Notes: generated by a model not told the origin, from the sequence alone. A stretch of 33,299 bases of DNA from Candidatus Eremiobacterota bacterium (GCA_019240525.1 JAFAYE010000001.1:1-33299), one strand, 5' to 3'. Counted from the first letter of the stretch, positions 24,746 to 32,826 are shown. A program made the numbers and translations.

Positions 24746-27116
24746 CGCGCTTGCGATAATTCGTTCCTCGCGGTTCGATCGTCCGCTCACGTATGATGCC
24801 GGCGATTTGCCGTTGCAAGTTGGCGACGTCGTGCGCGTTCCGTTGGGCAGCCGTGAGGCCGTGGCGTTCGTCCTATCGCCCGTCCGCGAGGTGCCGCTCA
24901 CGGAGCCGCCGCTCAAACGGGTCATCGAACGGCTCCCCGTGCCGCGCGCTTTCGACGAGGTGGGGTTGCACTTGGCCACGTTTGTAGCCGAGCATTATCT
25001 CAGCACGCTCGGCGAAGCTCTTCGTGCGGTTGTGCTCGCCGACGCGGTGCCGCGCGTGCGCGACTCATTCCTTCGCGGAGCGCAACCGAATCCGCGCCGG
25101 CATCGTTCGGTGCCTGCGCGATTGATACGTCTCATCTGGGAGGATTTGGACGACGGCTTTGCGCTCGAAACTCTTCTGCGCCATCCCGAAGCTCGGCGGA
25201 TCGGCGATCGCTCCGCGTTACTAGGATTCATTCGCTCGTTGGTTCGTGCCGGCGCGCTGCGGCGGGAACGGCGTTTCATCACGCCGCGCATTGGCGAGTA
25301 TTCAGTACGAGTGCTCGACCTCGGTGAGGCTGCCATCCGAGGTAAGAAGGCTGAAGCGCTCGTCGAGTTCGTACGCGAGCGTCCCGGCGTTCCGCGCGCT
25401 GATGCCGTGCTCGCCGGCTTCAGCAATGCCGTCATCGCGCGGGCCTTGCGCGCAGGTGCAGTGCGCGAACGCGAAATCCGGCCGCTTGCCCGTCACCGTT
25501 ACCACGCGCCGGCGCAGGAGGCGCTGCAGCCTACGCCCGAGCAGGCGCAGGCGTTGAGTTGGATCGAGACTGCACTCGATAAGCACGAATTTGCAGCCGC
25601 CTTGCTCTACGGCGTTACCGCAAGCGGGAAGACGATGGTCTACGTCGACGCGATCAAACGCGTCGTTCGTGATGGCGGCCGTGCGATCGTGCTCGTACCT
25701 GAAATCTCGCTGACCCCGCAGACGGCGCAACGATTCGAAGCCGAGTTCGGCGAGCGCGTTGCCGTGCTGCACTCAGCGCTCTCCGACCGGGAGCGCTTCG
25801 AAGCGTGGCAAGCCTGTGCCCGCGGGGAGATCGACGTCGTCGTCGGCGCCCGCAGCGCCGTATTTGCACCGTTGCCGCGCGTGCGACTGATCGTCGTCGA
25901 CGAAGCACACGATCCTTCGTACAAACAAGACGTAGCGCCGCGCTACTACGCCGTCGCCGTCGCGCGAGAACGCATGTACTACGAGGGCGGCGTGCTCGTT
26001 CTCGGCAGCGCCACCCCCTCGTTGGAGAGCTTCGCCGCAGCGTTGGCAGGAAGGATCGCGTTGCTCCAGCTACGCCGGCGCGCGACGGCTCAACCGCTTC
26101 CAGACGTGCGGATCGTCGATATGCGTGAGGAATTTCAAAGCGGCAATCGCGGTATCTTTAGCAGCGCTCTGGTTCAAGCGATCGGCGAGCGGTTGCGCGA
26201 TGGCGAAAAGAGCGTGCTTTTTGTGAATCGGCGCGGCAGCGCTGGGGCGCTGGTCTGCCGTAACTGTGGAGACTCCCCGCACTGCCCCCGCTGCAGCATC
26301 GCTCTGGCCGTTCACCGAAGCGAGAGATTGTTGCGCTGTCACTACTGTGACTATCGTGAGCCCCTTCCGCGCGCCTGTCCGAGATGCGGGTTAGAGAGTA
26401 TACGCGAGCTCGGGATCGGCACCGAACGCGTCGTGGACGAGGTGCTTCGGCTCTTTCCGCAGGCGCGGGTATTGCGGATGGATTCGGATACGACGACGCG
26501 TGTCGGCGATCACGCGCGTATTCTTGCGGAGTTTGAAGCGCGAGGTGACGTCTTGGTGGGAACCCAGATGATTGCGAAGGGGCTCGATTATCCGACGGTA
26601 ACGCTGAGCGGAGTGGTCGCGGCAGATCTCGGGCTTTGCGTTCCCGATTTCCGTGCCGTCGAGCGCAGCTTTGCGCTCATCGCCCAAGTATGCGGACGAA
26701 GCGGGCGGATGAAGCGCGGCGATGCGGTCGTGCAGACATACGCGCCGAGTCATCCGGCGATTCATTTCGCCGCAACTCACGACTACGACGGCTTCGCCGC
26801 GGTCGAACTTCAGGAACGCGCCGCCGCCGGCTTTCCGCCCGCCCAGCGCCTGATTTATCTCGGCATTATCGGGCGCGACCGTCGCCGAGTCGCGCAGACG
26901 GCGCAACGCTATGCTGCACTGTTGCGGGGCAGCGAGAACGTCGAAGTCCTTGGTCCCGCGCCCTATCCCGTGGCGCGAGTCAATAACGAATGGCGCTACC
27001 GATTAGCGCTGCGGACGCGCCGCCCGGCGCAGCTGAGGCAGATGATTCGCGAGCGGATATTGAAAGTCGCGCGCGCCGATCGTCAGACTCGATTGGCGGT
27101 CAACGCCGATCCCTAG
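24732..27116 (+). CDS. priA: Primosomal replication restart helicase PriA
   Basis: The 794-aa 3'-5' DNA helicase reloads the replisome at stalled forks. The N-terminal DNA-binding domain starts at VDALAIIRSSRFDRPLTY. The helicase core has GVTASGKT (Walker A), VDEAHDPSYKQD (DEAH) and VLGSATPSLES. The zinc-binding insert contains eight Cys in the expected paired pattern (CRNCG, CPRC, CHYC, CPRCG). The C-terminal lobe holds IGTERVVDEV and MIAKGLDYPTVTL. GTG 24732 has GGAGCG about 6 nt upstream and overlaps aroB by 14 nt. A longer frame from ATG 24660 would lie wholly inside aroB and adds no homology. Confidence 0.96.
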   Translation: MRVVDALAIIRSSRFDRPLTYDAGDLPLQVGDVVRVPLGSREAVAFVLSPVREVPLTEPPLKRVIERLPVPRAFDEVGLHLATFVAEHYLSTLGEALRAVVLADAVPRVRDSFLRGAQPNPRRHRSVPARLIRLIWEDLDDGFALETLLRHPEARRIGDRSALLGFIRSLVRAGALRRERRFITPRIGEYSVRVLDLGEAAIRGKKAEALVEFVRERPGVPRADAVLAGFSNAVIARALRAGAVREREIRPLARHRYHAPAQEALQPTPEQAQALSWIETALDKHEFAAALLYGVTASGKTMVYVDAIKRVVRDGGRAIVLVPEISLTPQTAQRFEAEFGERVAVLHSALSDRERFEAWQACARGEIDVVVGARSAVFAPLPRVRLIVVDEAHDPSYKQDVAPRYYAVAVARERMYYEGGVLVLGSATPSLESFAAALAGRIALLQLRRRATAQPLPDVRIVDMREEFQSGNRGIFSSALVQAIGERLRDGEKSVLFVNRRGSAGALVCRNCGDSPHCPRCSIALAVHRSERLLRCHYCDYREPLPRACPRCGLESIRELGIGTERVVDEVLRLFPQARVLRMDSDTTTRVGDHARILAEFEARGDVLVGTQMIAKGLDYPTVTLSGVVAADLGLCVPDFRAVERSFALIAQVCGRSGRMKRGDAVVQTYAPSHPAIHFAATHDYDGFAAVELQERAAAGFPPAQRLIYLGIIGRDRRRVAQTAQRYAALLRGSENVEVLGPAPYPVARVNNEWRYRLALRTRRPAQLRQMIRERILKVARADRQTRLAVNADP

Positions 27117-27141
27117 CGTGCGACGGTTCCTAGGGCTCGGC

Positions 27142-27438
27142 TTATTTCTTGCGGCTAGAGCGCCCCTTGGACTTGGCGACCGTCGTGGCGCCGCGCCGCA
27201 GCGCTTGGGCCAGCCGCGCTTTCTTGCGCGCCGCCTTGTTGGGATGGATCACGCCTTTGGCCGCAGCCTTATCGAACGCGCTCTCGACCTGCGCCGCTGC
27301 TTGCGTCTCCTTTGAATCGGCAGCGCTTCGATAGAGCGTCTTGAGTCGGCTCTTAACCCCCTTATTACGAAGGGCGCGCTTTTCGGACTGAAGGACCCAC
27401 TTTTCGGCGGCTTTGATGTTCGGCACGGCGAGTATCAT
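27142..27438 (-). CDS. rpsT: Small ribosomal subunit protein bS20
   Basis: The 98-aa basic protein binds 16S rRNA. It contains the typical opening PNIKAAEKWVLQSEKRALRNKGVKS, the middle KAAAKGVIHPNKAARKKARL and a Lys/Arg-rich tail. ATG 27438 is preceded by GGAGGGGG at about 5 nt, giving four residues before the usual PNIK start. A GTG at 27426 matches the family start more closely but lacks a ribosome site. It lies 36 nt after rsgA on the same strand and is convergent with priA; no terminator hairpin is evident in the 25-bp gap. Confidence 0.95.
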   Translation of the reverse strand: MILAVPNIKAAEKWVLQSEKRALRNKGVKSRLKTLYRSAADSKETQAAAQVESAFDKAAAKGVIHPNKAARKKARLAQALRRGATTVAKSKGRSSRKK

Positions 27439-27474
27439 AGCAGCCCCCTCCCGGGGTGTCCAGCACGAGTCGCC

Positions 27475-28362
27475 CTAGGTTGGTTCGAGGAGCATCTTGC
27501 GGTAACTGGCGTACCGGCTCGCCGCCATCGCGCCATCGGAGACGGCCTCCCGCACCGCACAGCCGGGCTCCTGGAGGTGCGTACAATCCGTGAAGCGACA
27601 CCGAAGCCCCGTCTCGCGCGCTTCGGGAAAGCCTTGGGTCAGCGTTCGCGCGTCGATTTTTCCCAGGCCAAACTCGTTGATTCCGGGGCTGTCGATGAGA
27701 AAGCCCGTACCGAAACGGTACAGGCGCCCCGCCGTCGTGGTTTGACGGCCCAAGCCAAAACGCGAGACGTCGCCGATGACTGACTCTCCGCCGAGCGCGC
27801 GAAAGATCGTGCTCTTGCCGACGCCTGAGTTCCCGACGAGCAGTGCGCGGTGTCCGCTGATAAGCTCGCGCAAAGCCTCGAGATTTTCGGCTGTCTTGGG
27901 ATTGACGACGATCGTGTCGTACTCGAGCTGCCGGTAGAGTCCGACGAGGGCTTCGCGCTCGCCGGCATCGCCAAGGTCCGGCTTGGTAAACACGACGGCG
28001 GCGGCAATGTTCGCACCTTCGGCAAAGACGAGGAGCTGATCGAGCGTCACGAGCCGAGGCGGCGGATTCGCAAGGGCCGTGACGGTGACAAGCAGGTCGA
28101 CGTTCGCAGCCATCGTCTTCGCCCGCCCGCCCGCGCTGCGCCGCTGCAGGGTAAAGCCGCGATCTTCCAGACGCGTTACCAACGCTTGACCGTCTTCGAG
28201 AAGCCGAACCTCGGCGACGTCGCCGGGCACGGGCATGAAACGCTCGCCGGTCATTCGCGGCAGTTGCGCTACGCGTAAACCGCTTTCGCCATCAACCGAG
28301 ATGAGAGCGGAGTTCTTTCCCGTCGAAATGACGAGCGCTCGATGCGTTTGCGCTATCCGCAA
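27475..28362 (-). CDS. rsgA: Ribosome small-subunit-dependent GTPase RsgA
   Basis: The circularly permuted GTPase helps mature the 30S subunit. An N-terminal OB fold (VISTGKNSALISV) precedes the GTPase, in which G4 (FTKPDLGD) comes before G1 (GNSGVGKST) and G3 (DSPGI). The C-terminal zinc knuckle is CRFTDCTHLQEPGC. The start is uncertain. TTG 28362 gives 295 aa and begins nine residues before the OB fold, without a good ribosome site. ATG 28509 gives 344 aa but would overlap the divergent gene. Pairing with rpsT, another 30S gene, fits its role. Confidence 0.93.
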   Translation of the reverse strand: MRIAQTHRALVISTGKNSALISVDGESGLRVAQLPRMTGERFMPVPGDVAEVRLLEDGQALVTRLEDRGFTLQRRSAGGRAKTMAANVDLLVTVTALANPPPRLVTLDQLLVFAEGANIAAAVVFTKPDLGDAGEREALVGLYRQLEYDTIVVNPKTAENLEALRELISGHRALLVGNSGVGKSTIFRALGGESVIGDVSRFGLGRQTTTAGRLYRFGTGFLIDSPGINEFGLGKIDARTLTQGFPEARETGLRCRFTDCTHLQEPGCAVREAVSDGAMAASRYASYRKMLLEPT

Positions 28363-28398
28363 GATTGCACGGCTGAAACGGCCAACGATGCGACGAGC

Positions 28399-28932
28399 GT
28401 GATTTACTTGACCCTGAGGCTCATGGGAGAGATCGACGAGGCTCGCCGTGCGTCCGTTAACGAACGGCTGCGCGAAAAGAGTGGGTCCGCGATTTGGCGA
28501 GTCAACCAACGCGTTGGGCGGACGTATGCTTTATTGGAGCTTCCCGATCGGGAGAACCTCGACGCAATCGTCCAAGCCTCGGGCGGAACCTTATACGAGA
28601 AGCCGATCATCGCATTGGCACTTTTCCCTGCAGTGCCGGAAGCCTTGCCGTTGCTCCTCGAGGCCTTAGGGGGTGCCGGCCGGCCGGCGGGCGTGCTTGC
28701 ATGCGATTCGGAGCGCGGGGGGCTGGTCGTGGAATGGGACCCGTCGCTGACCGGCGCGGACGTCGTAATGGCCGTCGCGGACGCGGAACTGGCGCGCTGG
28801 CAGAGCGGACGTACTGCGGAACTCCTCGCACCGTTGCCGCCGTCGCTGGTGGCAACAATCGCAGCGAGCAGTTTACAGGCGCCGCAAATAGAAGAACGGC
28901 GCATTTTAGAGCTGCGGATCGATCGTGGCTAG
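28399..28932 (+). CDS. Unrecognised protein heading the cdaA operon
   Basis: This 177-aa protein starts at GTG 28399, where plausible coding begins (VIYLTLRLMGEIDEARRASVNERL). I recognise no family. It has no signal peptide or membrane segment and appears as mixed alpha/beta. A basic-acidic first helix, a strand pair around TYALLELPDRENLDAIVQASGG, and a later RGGLVVEWDPSLTGADVVMAVADAELARWQSG are the clearest elements. It overlaps cdaA by 8 nt, so translation is coupled to c-di-AMP synthesis. This makes a regulatory or partner role possible but unproved. An in-frame ATG at 28342 would extend it into the rsgA region. Confidence 0.75.
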   Translation: MIYLTLRLMGEIDEARRASVNERLREKSGSAIWRVNQRVGRTYALLELPDRENLDAIVQASGGTLYEKPIIALALFPAVPEALPLLLEALGGAGRPAGVLACDSERGGLVVEWDPSLTGADVVMAVADAELARWQSGRTAELLAPLPPSLVATIAASSLQAPQIEERRILELRIDRG

Positions 28933-29785
28933 CCCCTTCGGCTACGTTAGCATCTCCGACGTCGTCGACGTTATCGCGACGAGCATTCTCATTTACTACG
29001 TCCTGCTGCTGATTCGCGGCACTCGAGCCGTGCAAATTCTCATCGGCATTCTGGTTTTGCTGGGATTGCTCGGCATCGCGACGCTCCTGCATCTGACATT
29101 GCTCGGAACCATTTTGCGCTTAGTGTTGGTCGGCGCCGCGGTAACGATTGCCATTGTATTTCAGCCGGAGTTGCGCCGCGCGCTCGAACAGATTGGCCGC
29201 GGCGGCCTCTTTCGCATGGAGACCGAACACGGCGCCGGCGGACGGACCGAAGATCGCGCAATTGCCGTTATTGCCGGAACCGCATTCGTCCTCGGACGCG
29301 CTCGCCGAGGGGCCTTAATCGTCATCGAACAACACAGCGGATTGAAGGATTATTGCGAAACCGGTACGATGCTCCACGCCGACCTCTCCGAAGAGTTGCT
29401 CGTGTCGATTTTTGCGGCGGGCTCGCCGCTGCATGACGGCGCGGTCGTCGTACGGGAAGGGCGCATCGAGGCCGCACGGTGTTTGCTGCCGCTTTCTGAG
29501 CAATCACCGGCGCGGAGCCGGCTCGGCACGCGCCACCGGGCGGCGATCGGGCTGACCGAGCAGACTGACGCCGTCGTGCTCGTCGTCTCGGAACAGACCG
29601 GGGCCATCACGATTGCGCGCGCCGGGCTCCTCTCGAGGCCAGTCGACGAAGAGCAACGACTGATCAAGATGCTGCTGGCCGTGACCCGGCCGCCGCGCGA
29701 CCGGCGCCGACGCGGAGATCTCATTGCCACCCTCCGCTCGCGTCTGCGAACGCAACGCGGAGAACCCCAATCGCGGGTCTCCTGA
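28925..29785 (+). CDS. cdaA: Diadenylate cyclase CdaA
   Basis: The 286-aa membrane enzyme joins two ATP into c-di-AMP. Three membrane segments fill residues of about 12-80. The DAC domain follows with the catalytic DGA (171-173) and RHR (203-205) motifs, together with LHADLSEELLVSIFA and GSPLHDGAVVV. A C-terminal basic tail (RRRRGDLIATLRSRLRTQRG) is longer than I would expect. GTG 28925 overlaps the preceding gene by 8 nt. cdaA-cdaR-glmM order is the classic arrangement, in which CdaR and GlmM tune CdaA activity. Confidence 0.96.
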   Translation: MASPFGYVSISDVVDVIATSILIYYVLLLIRGTRAVQILIGILVLLGLLGIATLLHLTLLGTILRLVLVGAAVTIAIVFQPELRRALEQIGRGGLFRMETEHGAGGRTEDRAIAVIAGTAFVLGRARRGALIVIEQHSGLKDYCETGTMLHADLSEELLVSIFAAGSPLHDGAVVVREGRIEAARCLLPLSEQSPARSRLGTRHRAAIGLTEQTDAVVLVVSEQTGAITIARAGLLSRPVDEEQRLIKMLLAVTRPPRDRRRRGDLIATLRSRLRTQRGEPQSRVS

Positions 29786-29797
29786 CGAGGGCTCTCC

Positions 29798-30466
29798 TTG
29801 CAGATCATTCGCAAGAACTTCGCGCTTAAAGTGCTCGCGCTCGTGCTCGCCATCGTCGGCTGGGCGTATTTCCGCCTCGCCGGCAACCCGATCGTCGCGA
29901 CCCCGCAATTTCAACAGTTGTCGATTCCGATCGCCGGTGTCAACATGCCGTTGGGGTACGTCGCTCGTTTTAGCGATCATCAGGCAGTCGTGAACGTCGA
30001 GACCAAATCCGGGGAGCCCGCGGTCAAGCCGGAAGAAATCAAAGCCGTGCTGGATCTTTCGAACAAGACGAGCGGCGTGTATAACGTCCCCGTGCAACTC
30101 GTGGCGCCCAACGTCGTCGTACAGAGCTTGAGCCCGGCGTCCGTGACGTTGACCATCGAAAAGATCGAAGCGCGTTCGTTTCCGATCACGGTTCATTACG
30201 TCGGCGCACTTCCCACCGGGGTTGTCGTGAGCTATACGACGATCGGTCCCGACGCGGCGACGGTGCGAGCGCCCGCATCATTGCTCGGTCAGATCGCCGC
30301 ACTTCATGCCGACGTCGCGCTTCCAAATCAACCCAAGACACTCGACGAAATGGTGCGCCCGATTCCTGTTGACGCCTCCGGGCTCGAGCTGAGCGATGCC
30401 GCCGTCTCACCGAATCTCGTGCGCGTGCAGATACGCGTCGTGGCGGCGGCCGGCGCGCCCCAGTGA
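29798..30466 (+). CDS. cdaR: CdaA regulatory protein CdaR (YbbR-like)
   Basis: The 222-aa protein has one N-terminal membrane segment (KVLALVLAIVGWAYFRLAG, about 11-29) and an outside part with YbbR-like repeats. Examples are IPIAGVNMPLGYVA, VPVQLVAPNVVVQSLSPASVTLTIE and FPITVHYVGALPTGVVV. CdaR is known to bind CdaA and alter c-di-AMP output from the cell-wall side. TTG 29798 follows GAGGG by about 6 nt. The end overlaps the glmM start by 4 nt. Only about two and a half repeats fit, fewer than the four of Bacillus YbbR. Confidence 0.92.
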   Translation: MQIIRKNFALKVLALVLAIVGWAYFRLAGNPIVATPQFQQLSIPIAGVNMPLGYVARFSDHQAVVNVETKSGEPAVKPEEIKAVLDLSNKTSGVYNVPVQLVAPNVVVQSLSPASVTLTIEKIEARSFPITVHYVGALPTGVVVSYTTIGPDAATVRAPASLLGQIAALHADVALPNQPKTLDEMVRPIPVDASGLELSDAAVSPNLVRVQIRVVAAAGAPQ

Positions 30467-31824
30467 GCCGGCTCTTCGGCACCGATGGAATCCGCGGCGT
30501 AGCGAATCGCGAGCTTACGCCCGAACTGGCGCTACGTGTCGGGCGTGCGGCCGCCGTGGTGCTCCTCGATGCAGCGGAGGCGAACCGGCCGATTCTCGTG
30601 GGACGCGATACTCGATTGTCGGGCACCATGCTCGAGGCGGGTTTGATCGCTGGAATCACATCGGCGGGAAGAGACGCAACCTCGCTGGGCATCGTGCCGA
30701 CACCAGCCGTTGCGTGCGTGACCCGAGCCATCGGAGCTGCTGGAGGCGCCGTTATCAGCGCGTCGCACAATCCCATTGCCGACAACGGCATTAAATTCTT
30801 TGGCTCGGATGGTTTTAAACTTTCCGACGAGCTCGAGGACCGTATCGAAGCATTGCTCGGATCGAGCGATATTCCCAGGCCGACGGGTGCCGGGGTCGGA
30901 ATCGCGCGTGTCGCGCAAAATCTCGCGCGGCATTACTATAGCGCGCTCTATGAGGGGGCCGCCGATCTCAACGGCTTGCACGTGGTCGTCGATTGCGGCC
31001 ATGGTGCGGCATATGCCGTTGCGCCGTATGCGTTGCGCAAGCTGGGGGCGCGAGTGACCGAGATGAACTGCGATGCCGATGGCGGTCGCATCAATGTCGC
31101 ATCCGGAGCAACCGACCTGCGCGGGCTCCAAGCGGCGGTTCGCCAAAGAATTGACGCTGGCGAGCGCCGCGTCATTGGTGTCGCCTTTGACGGGGACGCC
31201 GACCGGGCACTCTTCGTCGATGAAACCGGCACGGCAATCACCGGCGACCACGTACTCTTCGCTTTAGGGCGATCGATGCAACGCCGCGGTGAGTTGGCAG
31301 GCAACACGATCGTCGCAACGTTGATGAGTAACGTCGGATTCGAGCGCGCCTTGCGAAAGCACGGTCTCAATTTGATTCGGACTGCCGTCGGCGATCGCTA
31401 CGTCCTCGAACGAATGCGGGCCGGTGGTTTCGTCCTGGGCGGCGAGCAATCGGGCCATGCCATCGACTTTCGCTACAATACCACCGGCGATGGCCCGCGC
31501 ACGGCGATAACGCTACTCAGCATCGTTGCGCAGGAGCAGACGACCTTGCACGATTTGGTTCGGGAGATCGTCTATGCGCCGCAGATGCTGCTGAACGTCC
31601 GGAGCGAGCGACGCGACGTTCTCGAGTTGCCGGTGATTCGCGACGCGATCGCGTCGGCTCAAGCGCAGCTCGGCGAAGCGGCGCGACTCGTGGTTCGTGC
31701 GTCGGGAACCGAACCGCTGATCCGGGTGATGGCGGAGGGCGAAGACCGCGACGCCGTCGAGCAAACCGTCCGGCATCTTGTGTCGCAAATCGAGCAGGAG
31801 GTAGGGCGCTCGGTTTCAACGTAA
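30463..31824 (+). CDS. glmM: Phosphoglucosamine mutase
   Basis: The 453-aa enzyme converts glucosamine 6-phosphate to glucosamine 1-phosphate for UDP-GlcNAc and cell-wall synthesis. It opens with LFGTDGIRGVAN. The phospho-Ser loop is ISASHNP with Ser101, the Mg site is DGDADR (243-248), the sugar loop is GGEQSGH, and the phosphate-binding loop is RASGTEPLIRVMAEG. The GTG start overlaps cdaR by 4 nt. In Firmicutes GlmM binds and inhibits CdaA, so the operon links precursor supply and c-di-AMP. Confidence 0.97.
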   Translation: MSRLFGTDGIRGVANRELTPELALRVGRAAAVVLLDAAEANRPILVGRDTRLSGTMLEAGLIAGITSAGRDATSLGIVPTPAVACVTRAIGAAGGAVISASHNPIADNGIKFFGSDGFKLSDELEDRIEALLGSSDIPRPTGAGVGIARVAQNLARHYYSALYEGAADLNGLHVVVDCGHGAAYAVAPYALRKLGARVTEMNCDADGGRINVASGATDLRGLQAAVRQRIDAGERRVIGVAFDGDADRALFVDETGTAITGDHVLFALGRSMQRRGELAGNTIVATLMSNVGFERALRKHGLNLIRTAVGDRYVLERMRAGGFVLGGEQSGHAIDFRYNTTGDGPRTAITLLSIVAQEQTTLHDLVREIVYAPQMLLNVRSERRDVLELPVIRDAIASAQAQLGEAARLVVRASGTEPLIRVMAEGEDRDAVEQTVRHLVSQIEQEVGRSVST

Positions 31825-31858
31825 GCCCAGGCATCGGAGATTAAATGTGTGTGAAGGG

Positions 31859-31909
31859 CGTCCCCGGTTTATGCCGAAGGCGCCTGACACCGAGGGACTC
31901 CGGGGGGCG
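31859..31909 (+). other. Long GC-rich stem-loop after glmM
   Basis: CGTCCCCGG (31859-31867) pairs with CCGGGG plus GGCG (31900-31909), with one bulge. The loop holds a smaller GCC-GAA-GGC hairpin. A T-poor stretch (CTCTTTGG) follows, so a terminator for the cdaA-glmM operon is possible but not classic. It could also be a structured part of the leader that precedes the c-di-AMP riboswitch. Confidence 0.4.
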
Positions 31910-31944
31910 ACGATGCTCTTTGGAAGTTCCTCTACCTATACTAG

Positions 31945-32073
31945 GTCACTGAGTCGGAACCGAAGTTCCGAGCGGGGGATATCCCGGCAGGGGTGAATGG
32001 GCCGGTCGGCCCTAGGGCGATTCTTTCACGTCCGAACCCGTCAACTAACCCCGCAAGTGTCGTGAAAGAGGAG
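31945..32073 (+). promoter_or_regulatory. ydaO/yuaA (c-di-AMP) riboswitch with adjoining ribosome site
   Basis: The aptamer spans about 31945-32061 and contains the hallmark segments in order: GAGCGGGGGAT, GGGGTGAAT, CTAGGGCGA and TCCGAACCCGTCAACTAACC. These align with the Thermoanaerobacter ydaO aptamer (CGGAGGAACCGC, GGGGUUAAUC, GUAGGGAUA, CCGCACCCGACAGCUAAC). The outer helix P1 may be CACT 31947-31950 with AGTG 32056-32059. TCTTTCACG inside the aptamer (32022-32030) is fully complementary to CGTGAAAGA (32061-32069), which overlaps the AGAGGAG ribosome site (32067-32073). This suggests control of translation initiation. It precedes a cell-wall hydrolase gene, a known target class of this riboswitch. 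Confidence 0.9.
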
Positions 32074-32080
32074 CGGTTTC

Positions 32081-32686
32081 TTGCGTTATGCGTTAGCTGT
32101 AGGGGCACTGGCCCTATCGATTGCCGGTTCCGGTGCAATTGCCCGAGCCGGCGGCAGCCCACCCCAAGTCGATTATTTTGGAGCTACCGAAAGCACCAAT
32201 GCCCAAGCACTGAGCCCCGATGTCGCCGAATGGACGTCGCGGCTGATCGTTACCACCCAGCCGCGGCATCATAACGGGATCGAGCGTTTCGCCGGCGGAA
32301 TTCTTGCCCGAACCTCGAGGATCGCTCAGCGCCTGACCAGCAGCGCGCTTCGCTTCCTCGGCGTCCCGTACGTTTTCGGCGGCACGACAGCCTCCGGCTT
32401 TGATTGCTCGGGCTTCGTTCAGCACGTCTTCGCTCTGCTCGGCGTCGAATTGCCGCGAACCGCCGACGCTCAATACGACGTTGGCCGGCCGGCGCTGGGC
32501 GGTCCACGGCCCGGCGACCTCGTTTTCTTCGATACTTATGGTGGCGTATCGCACGTCGGCATCTATCTCGGAGGGGGCCAGTTCGTCCACGCCAGCTCTT
32601 CCCATGGGGTCATGGTCAGCCGGCTATCGGAATCGTACTGGGCTTCGCGGTATGTCGGCGCGAAGCGCCTTCTCGCTTCACGGTAG
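32081..32686 (+). CDS. Secreted NlpC/P60 cell-wall endopeptidase
   Basis: The 201-aa protein has a signal peptide (about 1-23, cleavage after ARA). A linker follows, and then an NlpC/P60 domain from about residue 85. The catalytic triad is visible: Cys109 in FDCSGFVQHVF, His158 in GVSHVGIYLGGG, and the third polar residue His170 in QFVHASSS. PGDLVFFD is also typical. Such enzymes cut D-Glu-diaminopimelate bonds in peptidoglycan stems. No SH3 or LysM wall-binding module is present. TTG 32081 follows GAGGAG by 7 nt, and the upstream c-di-AMP riboswitch should control it. Confidence 0.94.
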   Translation: MRYALAVGALALSIAGSGAIARAGGSPPQVDYFGATESTNAQALSPDVAEWTSRLIVTTQPRHHNGIERFAGGILARTSRIAQRLTSSALRFLGVPYVFGGTTASGFDCSGFVQHVFALLGVELPRTADAQYDVGRPALGGPRPGDLVFFDTYGGVSHVGIYLGGGQFVHASSSHGVMVSRLSESYWASRYVGAKRLLASR

Positions 32687-32714
32687 CGCAACAACCGAAC
32701 GTTCGCGCGAAAAT

Positions 32715-32745
32715 GCGCCGCCGGTTCCGGCGGCGCTTATTCTTT
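32715..32745 (+). terminator. Rho-independent terminator
   Basis: A 10-bp perfect stem GCGCCGCCGG/CCGGCGGCGC with a TT loop is followed by TTATTCTTT. It ends the NlpC/P60 transcript 28 nt after the stop codon. Confidence 0.9.
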
Positions 32746-32826
32746 GGCGGAGACCAAGACCTCAGCGGGCTGACCCGGGAAGTACGAGCGCGACCAGCTA
32801 AGCGTGGCTGCGTCGGCGCCATGCAA

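Noticed and set aside
31937-31942. TATACT as a -10 element for the NlpC/P60 gene
   Set aside because: No -35 at proper spacing, and the predicted transcript start would fall within the outer helix of the riboswitch.
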